A DNA stretch of 34,628 nt from positions 1 to 34,628 of the forward strand of contig JANWHE010000017.1 in NCBI GenBank assembly GCA_025450575.1, given 5' to 3'. Source of the stretch: Candidatus Saccharimonadales bacterium (GTDB lineage: Bacteria; Patescibacteriota; Saccharimonadia; Saccharimonadales; UBA10212). Numbering within the stretch: the first letter of the stretch is position 1; every line of letters starts with the position of its first letter. Under the pieces are notes generated by a model. It saw only the letters and a program-made list of their open reading frames with translations. It was not told the origin of the DNA and made no database searches. The position numbers were made by a program, and so were the translations under genes. Positions 1-5,971 of the stretch are shown piece by piece.

Positions 1-3
1 AAA

Positions 4-45
4 AAACCGGACTGAAGCTTGTGAGCTGCAGTCCGGTTTGTCGTT
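4..45. terminator. Rho-independent terminator-like hairpin at the left edge
   Basis: An 11-bp perfect stem (AAACCGGACTG at 4-14 pairing with CAGTCCGGTTT at 29-39) encloses a 14-nt loop. On the plus strand a T-rich tail follows (40-56); on the minus strand the hairpin is followed by at least six T, the window edge. It most likely ends a gene lying left of the window, or works in both directions. The 160 bases from here to the first gene show no other gene. Confidence 0.65.
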
Positions 46-209
46 TTCTTGTTTGTTACGCGCGCAAGTTTACCAAACTACAGCATCATCTCGCTTGACG
101 AGAATAATGTTCCAGCTTGTAAACATGTTTGTACGCACGATGTTATCTGTTATACACGTTGTCAAAAGTATAAGCAAGTTTTTTTATTTATCGAATATAC
201 TTAGATGGC

Positions 210-809
210 ATGCACAACATCCTTAGCCCCTCTCACCTGGTCAAAGATTTCGGCTATCTAGGCGTCTTTATCGCCTTATTCTTAGAGTCCGGCGTCATTT
301 TCGGTTTTTTCTTGCCCGGCGACAGCCTGCTCTTCACCGCCGGCTTGCTGGCCTCTCAGCATTACATGAATATCGTCAGCCTGATAATCGTCAGCGTTAT
401 GGCCGCTATCTTAGGCAACAGTGCCGGATACTACACCGGTAAAGTCTTCGGAGCAGCGCTTTTCAACAAGCCCAAGTCGCTCTGGTTCTCGCCCAAAAGA
501 GTTGCCGAGGCCCACGTCTTTTTTGAAAAAGAAGGGCCGCAGTCGCTGGTCCTGGCCCGTTTCATACCGGCGGTGCGGACCTTCGTGCCGATAGTCGCCG
601 GCATCGGCAAAATGCCTTACCGGTCATTTCTGACCTTCAACGCCCTAGGCGGCCTGCTGTGGGGTATCGCTTTGCCGCTGCTGGGCTATACGCTGGGCAA
701 AACCGTGCCGAACATCGATAAGTATCTGCTGCCGGCCGTCTTCGTAATCATCGTCGCTTCGGCTCTTCCCGTAGTTTTGCCCTATCTCAAAAAACGACGG
801 AAAATCTGA
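210..809 (+). CDS. DedA family integral membrane protein
   Basis: A 199-residue DedA/SNARE-associated (VTT-domain) protein. Family members are polytopic inner-membrane proteins linked to membrane homeostasis and lipid scrambling. Visible signs are the N-terminal hydrophobic segment followed by the family signature FFLPGDSLLFTAGLLAS (about residues 33-49), a glycine/asparagine turn (LGNSAGYYTGKVFG), the second signature LARFIPAVRTFVPIVAGIGKM (about 113-133), and a basic C-terminus KKRRKI. The length is normal for the family. The ATG at 210 begins just upstream of the first conserved segment and has no obvious Shine-Dalgarno. It ends with TGA. It is probably monocistronic, because the tmRNA promoter follows 45 bases after its stop. 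Fold assignment is secure; the exact substrate is unknown. Confidence 0.88.
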   Translation: MHNILSPSHLVKDFGYLGVFIALFLESGVIFGFFLPGDSLLFTAGLLASQHYMNIVSLIIVSVMAAILGNSAGYYTGKVFGAALFNKPKSLWFSPKRVAEAHVFFEKEGPQSLVLARFIPAVRTFVPIVAGIGKMPYRSFLTFNALGGLLWGIALPLLGYTLGKTVPNIDKYLLPAVFVIIVASALPVVLPYLKKRRKI

Positions 810-853
810 AAGATTATATAAGGTAAGCGGACTGTCCAAAGCCCATCGAGCTA

Positions 854-882
854 TTGCTTATCTCTCTTCAACATGCTATAAT
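854..882 (+). promoter_or_regulatory. Promoter of the tmRNA gene
   Basis: TTGCTT (854-859), a 17-bp spacer and TATAAT (877-882) with an upstream TGC (extended -10). Predicted start is near 889, giving a roughly 54-nt leader to be removed from the 5' end of tmRNA. The same two hexamers and spacing recur in front of the 700-nt RNA candidate at 20804-20832. Confidence 0.75.
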
Positions 883-942
883 AAACGCAGGCTAAATACC
901 TTCGGGCGGCCGCTCCAAGCACATAAAGCTTGTGTCCTTTGA

Positions 943-1336
943 GGGGCTGAATATATTCTTGACGGTTGAACCTTAACAACTCTGAATGGCAGGCCGGTCT
1001 GATCTGCACGTTAGCCGGATCAAACCAACAAATGCAATTTCGAAAGCATTTAATCGCGTCGCAGTAGCGCTCTTCGGAACGCCTGTTCGCGTATCAGCCA
1101 CGGCTTAATTACCGTGACCGCGTTATCTTCGACTCCAGATAGAGGATAAACGCGCCATATTTTCTGGACGCTCCGGGCTTTTAGTAATCCGCTGAAGTCT
1201 GGCTAAGATTTCCTGGGTTGCGCCAAGTGTTTTTTGGCCGTTTAAATCACTCGGTTAAGATACCAAATGGCCTAAGCCTGTAGTCATCAGAGGAGTTAAC
1301 AATCGGACGTGGGGGCAGTACCCACCAGCTCCACCA
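943..1336 (+). ncRNA. ssrA: transfer-messenger RNA (tmRNA)
   Basis: One-piece tmRNA of 394 nt, which releases stalled ribosomes and tags the nascent chain for degradation. The 5' end GGGGCTG (943-949) pairs with CAGCTCC (1326-1332) as a 7-bp acceptor stem with one G-U pair, followed by discriminator A and an encoded CCA (1333-1336). A plausible tag frame runs from GCA at 1034 to the TAA at 1106-1108, 24 codons reading AISKAFNRVAVALFGTPVRV and then SATA. The resume codon could lie one or two codons further upstream. The T-stem GTGGG/CCCAC is intact, but the T-loop reads GGCAGTA instead of the usual TTCRANT. Promoter and terminator are both present, so the gene is an independent unit. Confidence 0.9.
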
Positions 1337-1340
1337 AAGC

Positions 1341-1370
1341 ATAAGCACTATGGATTAGTGCTTATTTTTT
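1341..1370 (+). terminator. Terminator of the tmRNA gene
   Basis: Perfect 10-bp stem ATAAGCACTA (1341-1350) / TAGTGCTTAT (1356-1365) with loop TGGAT, running into six T (1365-1370). It starts four bases after the encoded CCA. Confidence 0.9.
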
Positions 1371-1405
1371 GTGCATAATGTTGGTTAATAACTTAAAGGA
1401 AAAAT

Positions 1406-2062
1406 ATGAAAAACAATCAAAAAGGCTTTGGGGCAGTTGAAGGCTTGCTCCTGGTTATAATTGTGCTACTAGTTGGGTTTATAGGCTATTATGTCTATCA
1501 CGCTCAGAAAAATACAAATACTACCCTTAACAATGCCGCCAATACATCTAACGCTTCAACTACGAGTGATCCGACTTCGGGGTGGAAAACTTTTTCTGAC
1601 AATGACCCAACGAACGCGGCATATAAACAAATCGGGCAAGAAGTTAGCACTTCGGACGCGGTGCCTATCTCTTTTAAATATCCCAATGCATGGACTACTA
1701 TCCCGCAAGGGACTGATTTAAGTCCTTATGGTGGAAGTGGCACAACAGCTAATAACCAAGTAGTTTCAAAGAGTGCAGCCGCCAGCCTATCATTTAGAAG
1801 CATTCAGACAGACTTAAGTGCTAGCGATTATGCGAAGCAAGTGGCTGGTTCAACTGGTAGCTTTGCCTCTTCTTGGAAGGTTACGAGTAGCTCCACAACT
1901 AAGCTGGGCTATACCACAGTAACCAGCAAACTAGACACTGCTACCGGAGCATCGTATGAGACAATCGTCTCTAATAAAAAGAGTGCAGCAGTTTTTGATT
2001 ACGCAAATGGTCCGAATCTTGCCACATACAATCAAATAATTGGCACAGTTACACTCCTATAA
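1406..2062 (+). CDS. Type IV pilin-like surface protein
   Basis: A 218-residue protein with a class III (prepilin-type) leader: MKNNQKG^FGAVEG. Cleavage between G7 and F8 would leave Phe at +1 and Glu at +5, the two hallmark positions of type IV pilins. A hydrophobic helix follows (about residues 13-31). The rest is Ser/Thr/Asn-rich and shows no cysteine or catalytic motif; after a linker (about 35-55) it probably forms a PsbP/Mog1-like small globular domain, but that is a guess. Shine-Dalgarno AAAGGA lies 6 bases before the ATG and a TGCATAAT -10 box at about 1372-1379 could drive it. It is less GC-rich than its neighbours and sits between two copies of the tmRNA 3' end. It would be processed by a prepilin peptidase, which is not in this window. 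Confidence 0.7.
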   Translation: MKNNQKGFGAVEGLLLVIIVLLVGFIGYYVYHAQKNTNTTLNNAANTSNASTTSDPTSGWKTFSDNDPTNAAYKQIGQEVSTSDAVPISFKYPNAWTTIPQGTDLSPYGGSGTTANNQVVSKSAAASLSFRSIQTDLSASDYAKQVAGSTGSFASSWKVTSSSTTKLGYTTVTSKLDTATGASYETIVSNKKSAAVFDYANGPNLATYNQIIGTVTLL

Positions 2063-2193
2063 CCCAGTAATTCTAAACCATAGTGTTTAGCCCTTTAGGC
2101 ACATAATTACTCTTAGTCCTCATCCGAGGGATAGCTAAAATCTCCATCCACCGCCCCAGTTCTAGGTAGATTTGGTGCCAATTATTTTGGATA

Positions 2194-2203
2194 AGCTCCA
2201 CCA
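2194..2203 (+). repeat. Second copy of the tmRNA 3'-end decamer
   Basis: AGCTCCACCA here repeats exactly the end of tmRNA (1327-1336). Both copies are followed within a few bases by AAGCAT and a terminator hairpin. The bases upstream do not form a T-arm, so this is not a second functional RNA end. It could be a duplicated att-like remnant or chance. Confidence 0.4.
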
Positions 2204-2206
2204 CAA

Positions 2207-2234
2207 AAGCATCAGTATGCGCTGGTGCTTTTTT
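2207..2234 (+). terminator. Terminator after the pilin-like gene
   Basis: Nine-bp stem AAGCATCAG (2207-2215) / CTGGTGCTT (2222-2230) with one T-G pair, loop TATGCG, then T-run to 2234. The 140 bases between the pilin-like stop and this hairpin contain no gene that I can see. Confidence 0.8.
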
Positions 2235-2282
2235 GTTTGCGCGATGATAATTTTCTTACATTTTCTTTTTCGACAATAATGA

Positions 2283-2294
2283 TAAAATCCGCTC
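2283..2294 (+). promoter_or_regulatory. -10 box placed for a leaderless crp-like mRNA
   Basis: TGATAAAAT (extended -10; TAAAAT at 2283-2288) ends six bases before the ATG at 2295. Transcription would therefore begin at or next to the start codon, and there is no Shine-Dalgarno. No convincing -35 is visible. Confidence 0.55.
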
Positions 2295-3041
2295 ATGAGC
2301 GAGCAGCCGGTAGTGGGGGAAGTTGATAAAACCGCGCCAGAAAAATCTATCGCCAGCCTGTTCAACGGACTTCCGTATCGACATTTCCCGCCCAAGCATA
2401 TGATTATTTATCAAGGGGACAAAGCCGAACGCGTTTATTACATCATCTCCGGTTACGCCAGGATGTACAACATAACCGAAAAGGGCAATGAACGTACGAT
2501 GGTAATCTTCGGGCCGGGAGAAGCGCTGCCGCTGATCCAGTCAGAGATCGCGCAGTATTTTTACGACGCCATGACTGAAGTGGAGGTAACCTACGGAACC
2601 TACGACGAAATCGTCAGCCGATTCATGTCGGATAAGGACTATATGGAAGCGGCTCGCAACTCCAGCGTCCATCTGATGCAGCGGATGATTGAACAAATGG
2701 AGATACTTTCCTACGACAACTCCGCGGATAAGGTGAGGTTAGCCCTGCGATTTTTGGCCAAATACTACGGAGAGGAACGAGGCGATTACAGACGCATTAA
2801 ATTTAGGATAACCCATCAAGAGCTGGCGAACTTAGTCAACCTGACGCGCGAAACGGTTTCGCAGGCTATTAATAAATTCGAGCGCAAGCAGTTTATAAAA
2901 ACCGGGGACAACGGACATTTCCTTGTTTTGGACGTTGAAACTGAAAACGAAGATAAAAAGGATAGCAAAGACGCGGCTAAACTCTTGAAGCTAGGCAAGA
3001 CGCTGCGTCCCTACCGCCCTGTTAGCGATAAAGCTATCTAA
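2295..3041 (+). CDS. Crp/Fnr family transcriptional regulator
   Basis: A 248-residue two-domain regulator. Residues about 20-130 form a cyclic-nucleotide-binding-type beta roll (PKHMIIYQGDKAERVYYIISG is the typical opening). Residues about 130-155 are the dimer helix. Residues about 170-215 are a Crp-type winged helix, with the recognition helix in THQELANLVNLTRETVSQAI. The canonical cAMP pocket motif (GExAL...RSA) is not seen, and there is no cysteine at all, so neither an FNR iron-sulfur cluster nor a redox Cys switch is possible. The ligand is unknown. An extra Lys/Asp-rich tail of about 35 residues follows the winged helix. The start codon is chosen because a -10 box lies just in front of it. 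The gene stands alone and converges on the VOC gene. Confidence 0.85.
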   Translation: MSEQPVVGEVDKTAPEKSIASLFNGLPYRHFPPKHMIIYQGDKAERVYYIISGYARMYNITEKGNERTMVIFGPGEALPLIQSEIAQYFYDAMTEVEVTYGTYDEIVSRFMSDKDYMEAARNSSVHLMQRMIEQMEILSYDNSADKVRLALRFLAKYYGEERGDYRRIKFRITHQELANLVNLTRETVSQAINKFERKQFIKTGDNGHFLVLDVETENEDKKDSKDAAKLLKLGKTLRPYRPVSDKAI

Positions 3042-3078
3042 AATAACCTTACCTCGCGTAGGGGCAATCCGCGCTTTT

Positions 3079-3468
3079 TTATTCGTCCTGGAGGACGGAC
3101 AGGATATTGCCGGCCGGGTCTTTAAACCAGGCGATGTCCGGGCCTTGGCCGGCAGCCAGGCCACGGAGTATGCCCTTCGCGTCCGGCTTGGCGGGCAGGT
3201 TGTCGTAGCTTTCGATCCTGACTCCCGCCGCCGTCAGGTTATCAACCGCTTCGTCAATGTTAGCCACCACGAAATTAAGGGCCGTGTAAGTAGCCGGCTG
3301 GTGGTCCGGTTTGTCGTAAATGAACAGCCCTCCGCCGCCCGGCAGTTCGAAATTAAGCCCCATCTTGTCGTCGGCCAGTTTCAGGCCGAGTGTTTTCGTA
3401 TAGAATTCTTTGGCTTCAGCCAGGTCGTTAACCGATAACCCCGCGAAAGCCGCTGCCGCTTTAAACAT
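3079..3468 (-). CDS. VOC superfamily (glyoxalase/bleomycin-resistance-like) protein
   Basis: A 129-residue single-module vicinal-oxygen-chelate protein: two beta-alpha-beta-beta-beta units, the first opening FAGLSVNDLAEAKEFYTKTLGL and the second TALNFVVANIDEAVDNLTAAG, ending in the usual FKDPAGNILSVLQ strand. VOC proteins dimerise and bind a divalent metal or a small hydrophobic ligand. The specific reaction cannot be told. A Shine-Dalgarno (AAAGGGG) lies inside the preceding gene, with an 8-bp overlap, so translation is probably coupled to the upstream VOC gene. Last gene of the minus-strand stress/resistance-type group that starts with ArsR. Confidence 0.85.
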   Translation of the reverse strand: MFKAAAAFAGLSVNDLAEAKEFYTKTLGLKLADDKMGLNFELPGGGGLFIYDKPDHQPATYTALNFVVANIDEAVDNLTAAGVRIESYDNLPAKPDAKGILRGLAAGQGPDIAWFKDPAGNILSVLQDE

Positions 3469-3892
3469 TACTGTCCCCTTTCTTAGGCTGGCTTATATTC
3501 ATATTCCAGTCGACGCCGAATTTATCGCTCAGGCTGCCATAGATATCTCCCCAGAACTGCTTTTCCAAAGGCATCTTTATGACGCCGCCGGCTGCCAGCC
3601 CATAGAATATCTTGTTCATCTTAGCCTCGTCCGTGCCGCCTAAACTAAGTTCGACCTTAGCGGCCCGGCTGCTGGCTTTGGGCGTATCGGCGGCCATCAG
3701 CTTGATATCCCCGCCCTCCAGGTTGGCGTGCATGACCCAGTCCTTATCAATGTCCGGCATACCCGGCACCGGCGGCGATTCGCCGACCGTGGATATATGC
3801 AACTCGCCCCCGAAGATACTTTTATAAAATTCCATAGCCTCGCGGCAATTGCCCTTAAAGTACAGATAGACCTCTAGATTCACGCCTGCCAT
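3461..3892 (-). CDS. VOC family protein, PhnB/DUF1428-like
   Basis: A 143-residue protein with the opening typical of the PhnB-like branch of VOC proteins (NLEVYLYFKGNCREAMEFYKSIFGGEL) and a later segment VMHANLEGGDIKLMAAD. These proteins are often annotated as glyoxalase-like or 3-demethylubiquinone-methyltransferase-like, but their function is mostly unknown. A strong Shine-Dalgarno AAAGGGAGG precedes the ATG by five bases. It overlaps the next VOC gene by 8 bp. PhnB-like VOC and SRPBCC proteins often occur together behind an ArsR regulator, as seen here. Confidence 0.85.
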   Translation of the reverse strand: MAGVNLEVYLYFKGNCREAMEFYKSIFGGELHISTVGESPPVPGMPDIDKDWVMHANLEGGDIKLMAADTPKASSRAAKVELSLGGTDEAKMNKIFYGLAAGGVIKMPLEKQFWGDIYGSLSDKFGVDWNMNISQPKKGDSNV

Positions 3893-3914
3893 AAAAACCT
3901 CCCTTTCTAAACTT

Positions 3915-3920
3915 ATTATA
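3915..3920 (-). promoter_or_regulatory. Candidate -10 box of the VOC gene pair
   Basis: On the minus strand TATAAT lies about 22 bases before the ATG of the PhnB-like gene. The -35 region is weak, so this is tentative. Confidence 0.4.
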
Positions 3921-3965
3921 GCTCTAAAGTATCCGTTTTGATTTTTTGGGTGCGGACAGGACTGC

Positions 3966-4433
3966 TTAGTGAGAAGCGGTCAGCTTATCAATCGCCGTGC
4001 TGACATTCCAGCTGAATAGGTCCGTGTTCTTACCGACGCCAGCGGCAATTATCGCGGCGCCGTATTTGACATAAAACCCCCGGGCACTCTCGCGCTCCGG
4101 GTTATTGGGGTTAGACGTGAACTTCACTTCCTCAATCCCTTGCTCGACGCACCAGCTCATTCCTTCCAGTGACACTTTCTTAATAATACCCTTACCGCGC
4201 TCGCTGGGGAGCGTTGAGACAAAACCCAGCCAGGCGAATCCATCCGGATCATCATCCTCGCCTTCCATAACCGGCACCCTAACTAAGGTTTCCCCTCCGA
4301 CAATCCGTCCCGTTGCCCTTGAACGTGCTGCCACCAGCAGCCTATCCGGATAGTCCGTGAACATACGGGTTTTCTCGCCGGTCAGTGGGGCGCTGGAGCG
4401 GTTAGAGCTTAAAGCGTTGCGCAGCAGGCCCAA
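3966..4433 (-). CDS. GNAT family N-acetyltransferase, 5' end uncertain (possible frameshift)
   Basis: GCN5-related acetyltransferase; transfers acetyl from acetyl-CoA to an unknown amine. The acetyl-CoA loop is visible as LPSERGKGIIKKVSLEGM (about residues 76-93), followed by a typical motif B end, NPNNPERESARGFYVKYGA. The only in-frame start is TTG at 4433, giving 155 residues. However, the same frame stays open upstream to a TAG at 4500-4502 and reads sensible GNAT N-terminal sequence (YVERLETYTERDAVDLGLL). No ATG, GTG or TTG exists there in frame. An ATG at 4488 is off by one base and would join with a single-base indel near the ATATAT run. Either the gene is broken at its 5' end, or it starts at TTG or a rare codon, or this is an assembly error. 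Confidence 0.7.
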   Translation of the reverse strand: MGLLRNALSSNRSSAPLTGEKTRMFTDYPDRLLVAARSRATGRIVGGETLVRVPVMEGEDDDPDGFAWLGFVSTLPSERGKGIIKKVSLEGMSWCVEQGIEEVKFTSNPNNPERESARGFYVKYGAAIIAAGVGKNTDLFSWNVSTAIDKLTASH

Positions 4434-4537
4434 ATCGACTGCGTCCCGTTCGGTGTAAGTTTCTAAACGCTCGACATATATCTGACATATAGACCAACAC
4501 TAAACATCCAGCGGTGCCAATGCAAGCTCAAGCGGGT

Positions 4538-4996
4538 TTAAGATTCGACGAGTTTGGCGATGCGCTCGATGCCGGCGGTGGCGCCGCTCTCCATGCCGCT
4601 TTGGACCATGCCTTCCAGGTCGGCCAGGTTCTCGTACTTGGAGGTGGTTACCATCAGGGTTTTGCCGTCCTGCGGTGTCAAACTGACGGTCTCGACCAGC
4701 ACATGCCCGGCCCACGGTTCGTACTCGAACGTTCTGACGATTTTGTTAGGCTCTTGGATTTCTTTGAACTCCCCGTTAAAGGCATGGTTCTCTTCGCCAT
4801 TTTTGCCATGGTCTATGAAGCGCCACTTGCCGCCGACTCTAAAGTCGTGGGTTTCTATAGTAGTGTTGCGCCACCATCGGGCTATCAGCTTCGGATCGGT
4901 GTAGGCCTGCCACAGTTTCTCGATCGGGGCATAAAACAGCCGGGTAATCCGGACTTCTAATTTTTCTTTATCGACTACAAACTTCGTCTGGCTCAT
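4538..4996 (-). CDS. SRPBCC (AHSA1/START-like) domain protein
   Basis: A 152-residue single-domain AHSA1-like protein of the SRPBCC fold, which has a deep hydrophobic ligand cavity. The family signature is clear: ITRLFYAPIEKLWQAYTDPKLIARWW near the N-terminus, FRVGGKWRF in the middle and a C-terminal helix that ends ESGATAGIERIAKLVES. Function is unknown; relatives are encoded with ArsR regulators. A good Shine-Dalgarno (AAAGGAG) precedes the ATG. It follows the other SRPBCC gene by two bases and is a probable tandem duplicate of it. Confidence 0.88.
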   Translation of the reverse strand: MSQTKFVVDKEKLEVRITRLFYAPIEKLWQAYTDPKLIARWWRNTTIETHDFRVGGKWRFIDHGKNGEENHAFNGEFKEIQEPNKIVRTFEYEPWAGHVLVETVSLTPQDGKTLMVTTSKYENLADLEGMVQSGMESGATAGIERIAKLVES

Positions 4997-4998
4997 AT

Positions 4999-5469
4999 TT
5001 ACTCCTTTACAAACCCTTTTAGTTTATCCAATTGCTGTTTCCAGCCTTGCTTCATGCCAGCCAATGCGCCGGCGGCTTGCGGCGTAACGTTGCTGACTTC
5101 TATGTGAATTGTCAGGTGGGTTTTGCCGTCCTGTTCCTCGAATGTCACAGTAGTCAAAGTGTCCATAACCGGCTTACCGTCCATGATTGGACTGGATTCG
5201 AAGGCTATTTTCCCTGGCGGCGTAACCTCTTTAAACTGGCCGGTCATGGGCCATTCTTGGCCGGCCATCGGACCAAGCCCGGGTCCGGCTAGCATGACGA
5301 CATTGATTGTGCCGCCGGTTTTAAAATCCCATTCAAAAGTCGGGTTGGTAACGCCGGCCGGCCCCCACCATTTTTGGGCTTGGGCCGGGTCCGCCCATGC
5401 CCGCCAGACTTTTTCCAGCGGCGCGTCATATACGCGGTTAATTGTCAGGTTATGATTATTGTCGGCCAT
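4999..5469 (-). CDS. SRPBCC (AHSA1-like) domain protein
   Basis: A 156-residue AHSA1-like protein: INRVYDAPLEKVWRAWADPAQAQKWWGP at the N-terminus, then DFKTGGTINVVM and the C-terminal helix GALAGMKQGWKQQLDKLKGFV. This is the better-conserved of the two paralogues. The Shine-Dalgarno AAAGGAGG is very strong. Its start overlaps the end of the ArsR gene by 14 bases, so the two are almost certainly co-translated, and its expression should follow ArsR repression. Confidence 0.88.
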   Translation of the reverse strand: MADNNHNLTINRVYDAPLEKVWRAWADPAQAQKWWGPAGVTNPTFEWDFKTGGTINVVMLAGPGLGPMAGQEWPMTGQFKEVTPPGKIAFESSPIMDGKPVMDTLTTVTFEEQDGKTHLTIHIEVSNVTPQAAGALAGMKQGWKQQLDKLKGFVKE

Positions 5470-5794
5470 TTTGATCCTCCTTTAAATAAATCTCTAAAGC
5501 GTCCAGCCGGCTTTCCATGAACTGCTTGTACCATTCGATGTACTGAGCGGCGTCGGCCATCGCTTGCGGTGCTAAACTCACTAATTGCTCCTTTCCGTTG
5601 CGTCGTTTAATTACCAATTTGGCCCTTTCTAGCACTTTGAGATGCTTGGATACGGCCGCGAACGTCAGATCATAGTTTTTGGCGAGCTGGCTGACGGACA
5701 GTTCAGCCTCGGAAACACGGCGCAGGATGTCGCGCCGGGTGTTATCCGCCAATGCGCCAAAAGTGTTATCTAGAGTAAATGTATATTCAACCAT
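5456..5794 (-). CDS. ArsR/SmtB-like winged-helix repressor
   Basis: A 112-residue ArsR-type repressor: LADNTRRDILRRVSEAELSVSQLAKNYDLTFAAVSKHLKVLERAKLVIKRRNGKEQLVSLAP contains the helix-turn-helix (recognition helix AAVSKHLKVLE) and the beta-wing. The metal-binding ELCVCDL motif of true ArsR is absent (ELSVSQL, no cysteine), so a metal sensor of the alpha-3 type is excluded; this is the SRPBCC-associated subgroup. The promoter is near-ideal (TTGACA-17-TATCAT) and the start codon lies inside a 20-bp palindrome, so autoregulation is very likely. There is no Shine-Dalgarno and the predicted transcript starts about two bases before the ATG. Confidence 0.88.
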   Translation of the reverse strand: MVEYTFTLDNTFGALADNTRRDILRRVSEAELSVSQLAKNYDLTFAAVSKHLKVLERAKLVIKRRNGKEQLVSLAPQAMADAAQYIEWYKQFMESRLDALEIYLKEDQNGRQ

Positions 5795-5804
5795 TTGGTT
5801 GAAT
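5785..5804 (-). promoter_or_regulatory. Operator palindrome over the ArsR start codon
   Basis: ATTCAACCATTTGGTTGAAT (plus strand): 9-bp perfect arms around a TT centre. It covers the ArsR ATG (5792-5794), the predicted transcription start and the end of the -10 box. It is the best candidate for the repressor's own binding site. Confidence 0.75.
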
Positions 5805-5831
5805 GATAGTCCATGATAAAAGCTTTGTCAA
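5803..5831 (-). promoter_or_regulatory. Promoter of the ArsR-SRPBCC operon
   Basis: Minus strand: consensus TTGACA (5831-5826), 17-bp spacer, TATCAT (5808-5803). The predicted start at about 5796 leaves essentially no leader before the ATG at 5794. Confidence 0.75.
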
Positions 5832-5847
5832 TGGCTTTTTAAATTGG

Positions 5848-5876
5848 TTGCAATTAGATAAATATTGTGCTAATGT
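5848..5876 (+). promoter_or_regulatory. Promoter of the DEAD-box-type helicase
   Basis: TTGCAA (5848-5853), 17-bp spacer and TAATGT (5871-5876) with TGC in front (extended -10). The predicted start near 5883 gives a leader of about 89 nt, unusually long for this genome. Confidence 0.5.
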
Positions 5877-5893
5877 ATAGCTATTGTTCAAAG

Positions 5894-5971
5894 TGAATCC
5901 GGGTTTGTCAGCTATTACTCGTCTTCATCGCCAACAAGAGTAATAACTAAACCGCAAGGATTCATTTTTTT
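5894..5971 (+). promoter_or_regulatory. Terminator-like attenuator hairpin in the helicase leader
   Basis: A long interrupted hairpin: TGAATCC (5894-5900) / GGATTCA (5958-5964), GGTTT-type arm (5902-5906) / AAACC (5949-5953), TATTACTC (5913-5920) / GAGTAATA (5938-5945), loop of 17 nt (5921-5937). Seven T (5965-5971) follow at once, and the next base is the A of the helicase ATG (5972). No upstream plus-strand gene exists for it to terminate, so it can only act on the helicase transcript. The form fits transcription attenuation or blocked initiation; there is no Shine-Dalgarno. Confidence 0.65.

Noticed and set aside
38-226. 62-residue open frame at the left end
   Set aside because: No Shine-Dalgarno, overlaps the terminator hairpin and the DedA start, and has no protein-like features.
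3041-3079. Terminator between the Crp-like and VOC genes
   Set aside because: Only a 4-bp CGCG/CGCG stem precedes the T-run; too weak to claim.
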